Below are positions 7,232 to 12,886 of a stretch of DNA of 12,886 bases, piece by piece; the stretch's first letter is position 1, and every line of letters starts with the position of its first letter. A program made the translations under genes and the position numbers. Under the pieces are notes generated by a model. It ran no database searches. It saw only the letters and a list, made by a program, of their open reading frames with translations, and was not told the DNA's origin. The stretch is from contig DMYC01000354.1 in the NCBI GenBank assembly GCA_003482695.1, positions 9,412-22,297 of the forward strand. The letters run 5' to 3'. This stretch comes from Clostridiales bacterium UBA8960. Lineage in GTDB: Bacteria; Bacillota; Clostridia; Peptostreptococcales; Acidaminobacteraceae.

Positions 7232-8030
7232 GATTCAACTCACTTTGTTCTGCACAGTGCAAACACATTTGCCGCGATGCGATAAATGTACCATGGTAGT
7301 CCGAACCACTCGTGATGGCGAGGTCATTTCGCTTACAATAGTCTATATAGTATGCCCGTTCCTCATCGTTTTTATAGTAAGGGCTATAACACTCAATTCC
7401 TCGGATGCCTAGTTCTACCAGTTCATCGAGCAATGTTTCTTTCAATCGTTCCCCTTTAAAATATGCAGGTGGATGTGCCAACACAAGGACGTAACCTTGT
7501 TTGCTTAATGCCGGGATCACTTTATCATAATCTTGAAATTTAAGAGGCATCCCAAAATCTCTAACGAGTTCGAAAAAAGCGCCTAGGTGTGCACTTACCC
7601 CTTTTTCGACCAAGTAATTTAATGACTTCCAGCCGCCTAAGCTCAAATCTTCTTCATAATTGACATAATCTTCGAACGAAATATGTTCATGTTTTTCGCC
7701 GACAAATCGAATGAGCGCATCATTATGCGCTTTTCTTATTTTTTGATTTTCTGTGATGATGTCGATGAGTACGGCATCTTCAACATCAACATTGTACGCC
7801 AAAATATGAAGTTCTTGATCACCATACGCGACCGACACTTCCACACCGGGTACAAATTGAACGGGATATTCTTGCGTAAGTTGTGCCATTTCGCTTATAC
7901 TCGCCACACTGTCATGATCTGTTATCGAAAAAATAGGCACGCTCTTTTCCAGTATTTCCTTTAAAAGCGCATCAGGCGTTAAAGAACCATCCGATGCCGT
8001 CGTGTGTATGTGTAAATCGACCGTTTTCAT
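7209..8030 (-). CDS. PHP-domain phosphoesterase
   Basis: A 273-residue cytosolic metal-dependent phosphoesterase of the PHP family, similar in layout to 3',5'-nucleotide bisphosphate phosphatase / RNase AM-type proteins. The motifs are in the expected order: DLHIHTTASDG (H7, H9, D14), TDHDS (H39, D40), PGVEVS (E64), H75, AHPP (H186), ECYSPYY and SGSDYHG (D244, H246). This is a full set of ligands for a tri-metal centre, so activity is likely. The substrate assignment is inference. It is the last gene of a minus-strand cluster, starting 8 bases after the stop of the small membrane protein, with GAGGG as ribosome binding site. Its end overlaps the convergent MBL-fold gene. Confidence 0.9.
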   Translation of the reverse strand: MKTVDLHIHTTASDGSLTPDALLKEILEKSVPIFSITDHDSVASISEMAQLTQEYPVQFVPGVEVSVAYGDQELHILAYNVDVEDAVLIDIITENQKIRKAHNDALIRFVGEKHEHISFEDYVNYEEDLSLGGWKSLNYLVEKGVSAHLGAFFELVRDFGMPLKFQDYDKVIPALSKQGYVLVLAHPPAYFKGERLKETLLDELVELGIRGIECYSPYYKNDEERAYYIDYCKRNDLAITSGSDYHGTFIASRQMCLHCAEQSELNLKLILKA

Positions 8031-8038
8031 AAAGCCCT

Positions 8039-8458
8039 CTATTTCTTAAATTCAGAAAACGTCTTAAAACCAATAAACAGCTGAAACACCGCTAAAGCGA
8101 TGATTTGAACAAAAGCGTTAAACGTTATCTTTACGATAAGCGCATGGCCAAGCAATAGTACAAACAATGCGACTGCAAGGAAAATCGATGATAAGATGCT
8201 TTTTCTAGCGCGCTCCATGGAGATGCGTTTGTTTAGTAGTGCAAATGCATTAAACAGATTCAGTACGGCAAAAATAAGTGAGATCATCCCAGGCAACAGC
8301 CAAGAGTCATAAGGCAAACTTGCTGCATATGCTTCTGGAAAAACAGCAAAATCACCTTTCCCAAGCGTCATCATTAGACCAATCAATAAAAGTGTAGCCC
8401 CGATGAGCAAATCATATATAGCCAGAATTTTCGTCGTTGAAGTCTTGTTCACGTACAT
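8039..8458 (-). CDS. Small integral membrane protein, four predicted helices
   Basis: I do not recognise a family. The 139-residue protein has four hydrophobic stretches at about residues 11-31, 50-73, 87-107 and 110-131. Short charged loops (KRISMERARK around 77-86) and a lysine-ended C-terminus (SEFKK) suggest cytoplasmic ends. There are no catalytic or metal motifs. A GGGAGGC site lies 4-5 bases before the ATG. It lies between a metallophosphoesterase gene (76-base gap) and the PHP gene (8-base gap) on the same strand, so co-transcription is likely, although functional linkage is unproven. Confidence 0.82.
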   Translation of the reverse strand: MYVNKTSTTKILAIYDLLIGATLLLIGLMMTLGKGDFAVFPEAYAASLPYDSWLLPGMISLIFAVLNLFNAFALLNKRISMERARKSILSSIFLAVALFVLLLGHALIVKITFNAFVQIIALAVFQLFIGFKTFSEFKK

Positions 8459-8534
8459 TTGAGCCTCCCAATCGCATGCGTTTTATTTGATTACATTCAT
8501 TAAAGCTTACCATAAAGTGATGTGTTTTGGCTAG

Positions 8535-9365
8535 TCAATCCGTCGAATTTAGTGTCACGACGACCAGTTCCGGACGGTTGAATACCCTGAGTGGGAATAG
8601 ACTATTGCCGAGACCTCTACTTATGACCATATAGGTCTCACCTTCAACATGGACCCCTTCAAAATACTTTGGAAAAAAACCTTGATGCGGTGCAATCACA
8701 CCTCCTATAAATGGCATACGAATCTGCCCTCCATGCGCATGGCCCGAGAACACCAAATCGTAATTGAGCGTGCTATAGAGTGCCATCTTTTCAGGCCTAT
8801 GTGACAAGAGGATTTTAAAATAGGTCTCATTCAAGGACAATTTAAGTAGCGCAGATTCAAACCCCGTTCCAGTATGCATCGTTGGATCGTCTATCCCAGC
8901 TATGATTATTTCAGCCCCATCTTTCTTCAATATCTCATATTCATTTCTTAGAACACGTACGCCTTGACTGGTCATATAAGCCTCAAGTGCATCATATCCA
9001 TCAATATCCGATTCATGATTGCCGGTCACATAATAGACGGGCGCTAAAGGCACCAGTTGTTCAATCAGCGAATGGATCGGCTCGTCATCATAGCGTCTCG
9101 CATCGCCTATATCACCTGTAATGACAATGATGTCAAACTCAATTTTATCGATTTTTGCCATCAGTCTTTTTTGCGAGACTCCAAACCATTTGTTATGCAA
9201 ATCCGATATCTGAAGAATTTTATAACCATCAAACGATACAGGTAAACGCTTTAAAGCAATTTCATGTTCGGTGATGCCTATCGCATTATTTTGAAAACAA
9301 AAAAATAGCAGCGCAACCATTACTAGCCCGACTATCCATAAAAACACACGTTTATTTCTATTCAT
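8535..9365 (-). CDS. Membrane-anchored metallophosphoesterase
   Basis: A 276-residue calcineurin-type metallophosphoesterase with an N-terminal membrane anchor (residues 7-25). The metal site is complete: D55 and H57 (ISDLHN), D85 (TGDIGD), N116-H117 (TGNHES), H189 (LSHRP) and H209/H211 (SGHAHGGQ). The closing RGLGNSLFPLR segment is typical of the YaeI/YkuE branch. Members act on phosphoester or pyrophosphate bonds of membrane lipids or envelope substrates; in a Gram-positive this is unlikely to be lipid A synthesis. It leads a minus-strand cluster with the membrane protein and the PHP protein. A GGGGAG site precedes the start. Its promoter probably overlaps that of the divergent B3/B4 gene. 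Confidence 0.9.
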   Translation of the reverse strand: MNRNKRVFLWIVGLVMVALLFFCFQNNAIGITEHEIALKRLPVSFDGYKILQISDLHNKWFGVSQKRLMAKIDKIEFDIIVITGDIGDARRYDDEPIHSLIEQLVPLAPVYYVTGNHESDIDGYDALEAYMTSQGVRVLRNEYEILKKDGAEIIIAGIDDPTMHTGTGFESALLKLSLNETYFKILLSHRPEKMALYSTLNYDLVFSGHAHGGQIRMPFIGGVIAPHQGFFPKYFEGVHVEGETYMVISRGLGNSLFPLRVFNRPELVVVTLNSTD

Positions 9366-9383
9366 CGTCTCCCCTCATCACTT

Positions 9384-9411
9384 TAGATACAATTGTGTTG
9401 CTTATTTTCAA
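9384..9411 (-). promoter_or_regulatory. Probable promoter of the metallophosphoesterase cluster
   Basis: TTGAAA (9411-9406), 16-bp spacer, TATCTA (9389-9384) on the minus strand. The -10 is weak. It overlaps the plus-strand promoter that serves the B3/B4 gene. Confidence 0.45.
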
Positions 9412-9425
9412 CTTTGCAGTATAAT
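9398..9425 (+). promoter_or_regulatory. Probable promoter of the B3/B4-domain gene
   Basis: TTGCTT (9398-9403), 16-bp spacer, perfect TATAAT (9420-9425), followed by an AGGAGG ribosome binding site and the ATG at 9458. Confidence 0.65.
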
Positions 9426-9457
9426 TAGAAAAAACATTTCTCACATAGGAGGTTCCC

Positions 9458-10159
9458 ATGAAATACACTGTAACGGATTGGTTATTCGATAAACTCCCTC
9501 ACGTCAAGTTCGGAATCATCGTGGTCAAAAATTTGGAAAATAGCCCGACGACACCTTATGATGACGCTTTATTGGCTGACGCTGAAAATTCAATCAGGAC
9601 TGAGATTGCTCCTGAAAACCTAAAGCAACACCCTCACATCGCCATTTACCGCGATGCCCTTGAAGCTGTGGGCATCAACCCAAACAAGTACACAAACTCG
9701 GTGGAGGCGATGAGCAAACGCGTCATCAAAGGTTCAACGCTTCCAAGAATCAATGCACTTGTTGACCTATGTAATGCACTCGCCCTTAAACACCGCGTTT
9801 CACTTGGTGGACACGATCTTAAAGATATACACGCACATCTTGAAGTGCGATTGTCAAATGAAGGCGACCTTTTTTTACCCTTCGGAGAAACCGAATATGA
9901 ATCGGTCGCACCTGGTGAAATGGTCTTTACAAGTGGCAACATCGTGCAAACGAGACAGTGGCTTTGGCGTCAAAGTGAACTTGGCAAAGTGACGCTGGAT
10001 AGTTCTGACATCATCTTTCAACTTGTTGGGTTTGACCACGGTTCACCTACGCAGCTGTTTAAGGCCATGGATGAACTTGAACAGATTCTTGTCAACCGAT
10101 TTAAAGTGCCATATGATCGCTTCGTCGTAGATGTCAACCACCGCACCATTGAATTTTAA
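9458..10159 (+). CDS. Stand-alone B3/B4 domain protein (PheRS beta editing-like)
   Basis: A 233-residue cytosolic protein matching the B3/B4 domain of the phenylalanyl-tRNA synthetase beta subunit as a free-standing protein. Visible family features are HPHIAIYRDALEAVGINPNKY (about 48-68), the RVIKGSTLPRINALVDLCNALAL stretch (about 88-110), GGHDL (117-121) and the FGETEYESVAPGEMVF segment (about 142-157). In PheRS this domain hydrolyses mischarged Tyr-tRNA-Phe. Free-standing versions are common in bacteria and proposed to act in trans on mischarged tRNA or D-amino-acid conjugates, which remains unproven. An AGGAGG site lies 5 bases before the start. It converges on the TspO-related gene with only 2 bases between the stops. 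Confidence 0.87.
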   Translation: MKYTVTDWLFDKLPHVKFGIIVVKNLENSPTTPYDDALLADAENSIRTEIAPENLKQHPHIAIYRDALEAVGINPNKYTNSVEAMSKRVIKGSTLPRINALVDLCNALALKHRVSLGGHDLKDIHAHLEVRLSNEGDLFLPFGETEYESVAPGEMVFTSGNIVQTRQWLWRQSELGKVTLDSSDIIFQLVGFDHGSPTQLFKAMDELEQILVNRFKVPYDRFVVDVNHRTIEF

Positions 10160-10161
10160 CA

Positions 10162-10977
10162 TCACTTTAAATACTTTTGCTTTAATGCTTCTATTCTATG
10201 ATAACTGTTGTAAATCATCACCGAGATGATGCCTGCTATCGATGCGATCGTGATGTTTACAACCGATGGGTACATTTGATTAAAACCCTTCACACCGATA
10301 TGCTTCACTAAAATGCCATAATACGCCCAAAGCACAACGGCTCCGATCAGCGAATCTTTAAACTTGAGCACGGACAGTCCCGATATGACCATACCGATCA
10401 GCAAGATGGTACCTGTTATAGCGGATTCTGAAATGCCCCAGAACTGCCAATCCCATTTGACGAAAAGTACCGTCATGTTCGCGATCGTCGCGACTAAAAT
10501 CCAACCAAGATAAATGCTAAACGGCTTTTTAATCCAAAGCCTTTCTTGTGATGTCAATTTCGCAGAGCCTATCCACCTCATACATCTCAACAGTGAAAAA
10601 AGAATGGTGAACATCAAAAGAACAGAAAGAAAAACGAAATCATAATGCCAAGCTAGAATCCAAAGCGTGTTGGCAACACTTGAAATCGAGAACCACTTTC
10701 TGTGTTTTTGAACCATCGCACGTGTTTCAGGCGAATAAAACACATCTTTAAATTGATAAAAGACATGTGCACCTAAAACGAGATAGATGATAAGCCATAT
10801 TGAAAACGTAAACCCCGAAGGCGTAAACAAATTTTCATACTTTGCCGACACGGCACCAGTCGTGATATTGTTGATCGGTAAGACGTTCGCAAGTGTATTT
10901 ATAAGGATCATCGCAAGATAGGTCACGACGACGACAGTCTTCATACCCATATTTTTAATTTTTTTCTTAACGGCCAT
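10162..10977 (-). CDS. TspO/MBR-related tryptophan-rich membrane protein
   Basis: A 271-residue polytopic membrane protein. I start it at 10977 and not at the in-frame ATG 12 bases upstream, because GGAGG lies 5 bases before 10977 and overlaps that earlier ATG. About seven or eight hydrophobic helices are visible (roughly 12-32, 57-78, 95-113, 114-131, 151-171, 187-205, 209-225 and 239-257). It matches the enlarged TspO/MBR-like group, with LANVLPINNITTGAVS near 29-44, FTPSGFTFSIWLIIYL at 51-66 and WAYYGI at 217-222. Classical TspO is about 160 residues with five helices, so this is a larger relative. Ligand and function are unknown; porphyrin or cholesterol-like binding should not be assumed. 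Confidence 0.82.
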   Translation of the reverse strand: MAVKKKIKNMGMKTVVVVTYLAMILINTLANVLPINNITTGAVSAKYENLFTPSGFTFSIWLIIYLVLGAHVFYQFKDVFYSPETRAMVQKHRKWFSISSVANTLWILAWHYDFVFLSVLLMFTILFSLLRCMRWIGSAKLTSQERLWIKKPFSIYLGWILVATIANMTVLFVKWDWQFWGISESAITGTILLIGMVISGLSVLKFKDSLIGAVVLWAYYGILVKHIGVKGFNQMYPSVVNITIASIAGIISVMIYNSYHRIEALKQKYLK

Positions 10978-10997
10978 ATTTGCCTCCATTCCATCTT

Positions 10998-11025
10998 AAT
11001 ATAGCATAGCCACTGGATAAGGCAA
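10998..11025 (-). promoter_or_regulatory. Possible promoter of the TspO-related gene
   Basis: TTGCCT (11025-11020), 16-bp spacer, TATATT (11003-10998) on the minus strand, in the short gap after the upstream terminator. Moderate matches only. Confidence 0.45.
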
Positions 11026-11034
11026 TACAAAATC

Positions 11035-11074
11035 AAAAAAAGCTTGCTGTAAGGATTCGTACAGAACAAGCTTT
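11035..11074 (-). terminator. Intrinsic terminator of the dGTPase-like gene
   Basis: On the minus strand AAAGCTTG pairs with CAAGCTTT, with an inner CTGT/ACAG stem, and runs into a T-tract. It overlaps the gene's stop codon by two bases and separates it from the TspO-related gene. Confidence 0.9.
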
Positions 11075-12191
11075 ATAATTCCAAAATTGATGACCGTTTT
11101 GCATTTAGACCCACTCTGGTTTTCCCAATCATGTCATAGGCCTCATAGGCTTGTTTGTCACTTAAACTTTGTAAATGGTCTATAAGGACACGTTCTTCTC
11201 CGAATGCGTTATATATCGCTTGATATCTTGGATTCGCTTTTAATAGCCATTCAAAATGGTGTTCATAATAATCATAGAGCTTTGATAATACATCTCGGCA
11301 CATCACATCGTATTCCAGTACAAATATCGAGGCGAAAATCGTCGCATTCAAGTAGTCTTTCAACTGTTCAAAAATGGATTCGCATTCAGCTGACATAGAC
11401 ACATCATCTGTATTGAAGCTGTTTTTTATAAGGTCGTGTATAAAAAACTGCTGCCACGTATTTGGGTTGAACGGCACCCTAATCGAATCACTCCAAAATT
11501 CTTCATCAAATCGCTCATATGTAAGCACACGGCTCTGATTAGCATCAAATAAATCATGGACACACCTCGTGATCATATCCGCATACATGACGACTTTACT
11601 TTCCAGACTTCCTGAACTATCTGGACTTAACTCTCTAAGTCTTGCTTCGTATTCCAGTACCTGCCCTTTATACTTGCGATGTTTCCAGAGCCCTTCAAGC
11701 GTATCATAAGTCAAGTTCAACCCATCTGAGAATTCTGTATATTTAACCGTCGTATACTGGTCAACAACCCAAACACTTTGCACATTATGGTTGAATGAAC
11801 GTTTGCGGTCTTTTAATATCTGGTTCAAGGCTTTTTCACCTGCATGACCAAAAGGGGTTTGCCCTAAATCATGACCAAGTGCGATCGCTTCAACAAGTTC
11901 ACAATTCAGTTCCAGTGATTTGCTGATGGCTTTTGCGACCTGTGCCACTTCAAGTGTATGTGACAATCTATTTCTCAACAAATTGTTTGGCGTAAGAGAC
12001 AAACAAATCTGGCTTTTATATCGTAAATTAAAGAACGCATCCGACTTGATAATTCTATCAATGTCTTTCTGATACTCCGTTTTAAGCGGATCTTTGCCTT
12101 CATCAAAAGTACGATAGGCCTGACTCGACTTTTTCGCCCTCCGACTTAAGGATTTCATCTCCCATAGTTCTTGGTTGTCTCTGAAATTCAT
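11073..12191 (-). CDS. dGTPase-like HD-domain triphosphohydrolase
   Basis: A 372-residue cytosolic protein of the deoxyguanosine triphosphate triphosphohydrolase-like family. I use the ATG at 12191, with GGAGGG just before it; the longer frame from 12263 would read through a hairpin and lacks a ribosome binding site. Family landmarks are KTEYQKDIDRIIKSDAFFNL (37-56), RNRLSHTLEVAQVAKAI with H78, GHDLGQTPFGHAGE with H107-D108 and H116, and D205 in MYADMITRCVHDL. The HD metal ligands are all present. The position usually held by His in Gram-positive members (HDLGH) is Gln 111. Substrate preference cannot be read; relatives cleave dNTPs to nucleoside and triphosphate. It lies downstream of the secreted pre-peptide gene on the same strand. 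Confidence 0.9.
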   Translation of the reverse strand: MNFRDNQELWEMKSLSRRAKKSSQAYRTFDEGKDPLKTEYQKDIDRIIKSDAFFNLRYKSQICLSLTPNNLLRNRLSHTLEVAQVAKAISKSLELNCELVEAIALGHDLGQTPFGHAGEKALNQILKDRKRSFNHNVQSVWVVDQYTTVKYTEFSDGLNLTYDTLEGLWKHRKYKGQVLEYEARLRELSPDSSGSLESKVVMYADMITRCVHDLFDANQSRVLTYERFDEEFWSDSIRVPFNPNTWQQFFIHDLIKNSFNTDDVSMSAECESIFEQLKDYLNATIFASIFVLEYDVMCRDVLSKLYDYYEHHFEWLLKANPRYQAIYNAFGEERVLIDHLQSLSDKQAYEAYDMIGKTRVGLNAKRSSILEL

Positions 12192-12220
12192 ATTCCCTCC
12201 ACAGTCACCGTTAGATAAAG

Positions 12221-12244
12221 ATAAAATCCACCGCCTGGTGGATT
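12221..12244 (-). terminator. Hairpin between pre-peptide and dGTPase-like gene
   Basis: A perfect 8-bp stem AATCCACC/GGTGGATT with loop AGGC (minus strand), followed by TTATCTTTATC. The T-run is broken, so it may be a weak or leaky terminator of the pre-peptide transcript, or a leader hairpin of the dGTPase-like gene: TTAATT-N17-TAGAAT lies just upstream on the minus strand. Confidence 0.6.
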
Positions 12245-12289
12245 CTATCGACTCTGAGAACAATAATTAATTTATGGAATGTCTTAGGC

Positions 12290-12305
12290 GTTAGCTATTG
12301 CTAAC
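12290..12305. repeat. Inverted repeat just after the pre-peptide gene
   Basis: Perfect 6-bp dyad GTTAGC-TATT-GCTAAC, 10 bases downstream of the pre-peptide stop. No T-run follows on the minus strand. It could stabilise the mRNA end or be a binding site. Confidence 0.5.
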
Positions 12306-12315
12306 ATCATAATTA

Positions 12316-12450
12316 TTATTCTGTAACTACTGGAATGATGATTGATTTAGGGTAGTTAACGTCGTCTTCTGCGGCAAAGCCAAATTGTGACCCGACCACT
12401 AAAGTAGTCATAACCATAACTAATGTTAAAATTCTTTTAAATTTACTCAT
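12316..12450 (-). CDS. Putative secreted signalling pre-peptide, 44 aa
   Basis: A short ORF with clear gene-like signals: a GAGG site 7 bases before the ATG, a basic N-terminus (MSKFKR), a hydrophobic core at about residues 7-19, and a GFA-AED sequence suitable for signal peptidase I after residue 26. The remaining 18 residues are acidic at first (EDD) and end in the hydrophobic run SIIIPVVTE. This form, a signal peptide plus a short hydrophobic tail, is typical of PapR, Phr and SHP precursors of RRNPP quorum sensing. It is divergently oriented to an Xre/RRNPP-like regulator with a palindrome between them. Alternatives are a bacteriocin-like or other small exported peptide. I know no exact family for it. 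Confidence 0.72.
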   Translation of the reverse strand: MSKFKRILTLVMVMTTLVVGSQFGFAAEDDVNYPKSIIIPVVTE

Positions 12451-12463
12451 AATTACACCTCAT

Positions 12464-12492
12464 TTCGATTAATTGCACTATAATGATATAAT
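12464..12492 (+). promoter_or_regulatory. Possible promoter of the regulator gene
   Basis: TTCGAT (12464-12469), 17-bp spacer, perfect TATAAT (12487-12492). Transcription would start near 12499, leaving the palindrome 12512-12527 in the leader. Overlapping AT-rich -10-like sequences on the minus strand (for example TATAGT at 12482-12477) could serve the pre-peptide gene. Confidence 0.5.
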
Positions 12493-12511
12493 AAAACGAG
12501 AATAAATCCTA

Positions 12512-12527
12512 CCCGTACAAGTACGGG
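12512..12527. promoter_or_regulatory. Palindromic operator candidate
   Basis: Perfect dyad CCCGTAC-AA-GTACGGG with 7-bp arms, between the divergent pre-peptide and regulator genes. It is GC-rich inside an AT-rich intergenic region and has no T-run, so a protein-binding site fits better than a terminator. If the pre-peptide gene uses the -10 at 12482-12477, the centre would be near -49, a classical activator position. It lies 17 bases before the regulator's ATG, so it could also mediate autorepression. Confidence 0.68.
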
Positions 12528-12543
12528 GTATGTGAGGTTGACA

Positions 12544-12886
12544 ATGTTGAGTAGTTATGATTTGACAAATTTTTCAAAAAAACTAAAATCGATTCGTAAT
12601 TCACTAGGTTATTCTCAGTCAGAAGTTGCCGAAAAAACAGGGGTAAATAGCGACACACTTAGAAGATTAGAAAATGGAATGTCCATTCCTCGATTTGACA
12701 CACTAGAAGTACTTTCACTTTTTTATAAAGAGAATCTCATTATTTTACTCGATTCATATAAAGTTTCTTCAGAATTATCTTATTTTTACGATTTAATTGA
12801 CTATTATATGATTAACGAAGACTATGACTCCCTAAATAATACAATCTCAAATTTTGAAATTTTCATTCAATCTAATAGTGTTCAAA
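12544..12886 (+). CDS. Xre-family HTH regulator, RRNPP-like (partial, 3' end beyond window)
   Basis: At least 114 residues, open at the window edge. Residues 13-67 form an Xre/Cro-type helix-turn-helix: LKSIRNSLGYSQSEVAEKTG, then VNSDTLRRLENGMSIPRFDTL with the recognition helix in the TLRRLENG region. From residue 75 the sequence turns into amphipathic helices with spaced Tyr and Phe (SELSYFYDLIDYYMINEDYDSL), which looks like the start of a TPR array. HTH plus TPR is the architecture of Rgg, PlcR and ComR regulators that bind imported peptides. A GAGG site lies 6 bases before the ATG. The divergent 44-aa pre-peptide gene and the palindrome between them support a peptide-responsive regulator. 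The repeat domain is mostly out of view, so the subclass is inference. Confidence 0.82.
   Translation, partial: MLSSYDLTNFSKKLKSIRNSLGYSQSEVAEKTGVNSDTLRRLENGMSIPRFDTLEVLSLFYKENLIILLDSYKVSSELSYFYDLIDYYMINEDYDSLNNTISNFEIFIQSNSVQ

Noticed and set aside
12192..12263. Longer N-terminus for the dGTPase-like protein
   Set aside because: It reads through a perfect hairpin, lacks a ribosome binding site and does not resemble the family N-terminus.
12316..12450. Pre-peptide as a type I toxin
   Set aside because: Type I toxins usually keep a single membrane helix without a cleavage site; here a signal-peptidase-like site and acidic tail follow the helix, and no antisense RNA promoter is evident.
12544..12886. 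Regulator as a phage repressor or antitoxin
   Set aside because: No phage or toxin genes are nearby, and the helical extension after the HTH plus the adjacent pre-peptide fit an RRNPP regulator better; it cannot be fully excluded without the C-terminus.

Overview
The window looks like the chromosome of a low-GC Gram-positive bacterium (Bacillota, probably Clostridia-like). The reasons are AT-rich intergenic DNA, GGAGG-type ribosome binding sites, TTGACA/TATAAT promoters, lipoprotein signal peptides, two T-box leaders and an RRNPP-type regulator. The standard genetic code fits, because TGA ends several genes. I see no transposase, tRNA, rRNA or CRISPR array.

Left part (1-2057), all on the minus strand: a partial argG (argininosuccinate synthase) is preceded by its own T-box leader and a consensus promoter. 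Just upstream lies a second complete T-box leader with its own consensus promoter. The gene it commands is only a 53-codon hydrophilic small protein, with a perfect 10-bp inverted repeat folded over its 3' end.

Middle part (2058-10989): mostly ordinary accessory and housekeeping genes in tightly packed pairs. They are an HD-domain phosphohydrolase; a coupled lipoprotein pair (PBP-like plus DUF3298/RsiV-like); a coupled PAS-GAF-GGDEF cyclase and MBL-fold hydrolase; a minus-strand cluster of metallophosphoesterase, small membrane protein and PHP phosphoesterase; a stand-alone B3/B4-domain protein; and a TspO/MBR-related membrane protein. Three convergent pairs overlap or abut at their ends.

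Right part (11035-12886): a dGTPase-like HD protein ends at a clear intrinsic terminator. Upstream of it, on the same strand, is an unlisted 44-codon secreted pre-peptide with a signal sequence and a short hydrophobic tail. Divergent from it starts an Xre-type HTH protein with a helical repeat-like extension, cut by the window end. A perfect 7-2-7 palindrome lies between the two. This layout matches an RRNPP (Rgg/PlcR-like) peptide quorum-sensing pair and is the most interesting item in the window. The dGTPase-like gene lies immediately downstream of the peptide gene and is a possible target.
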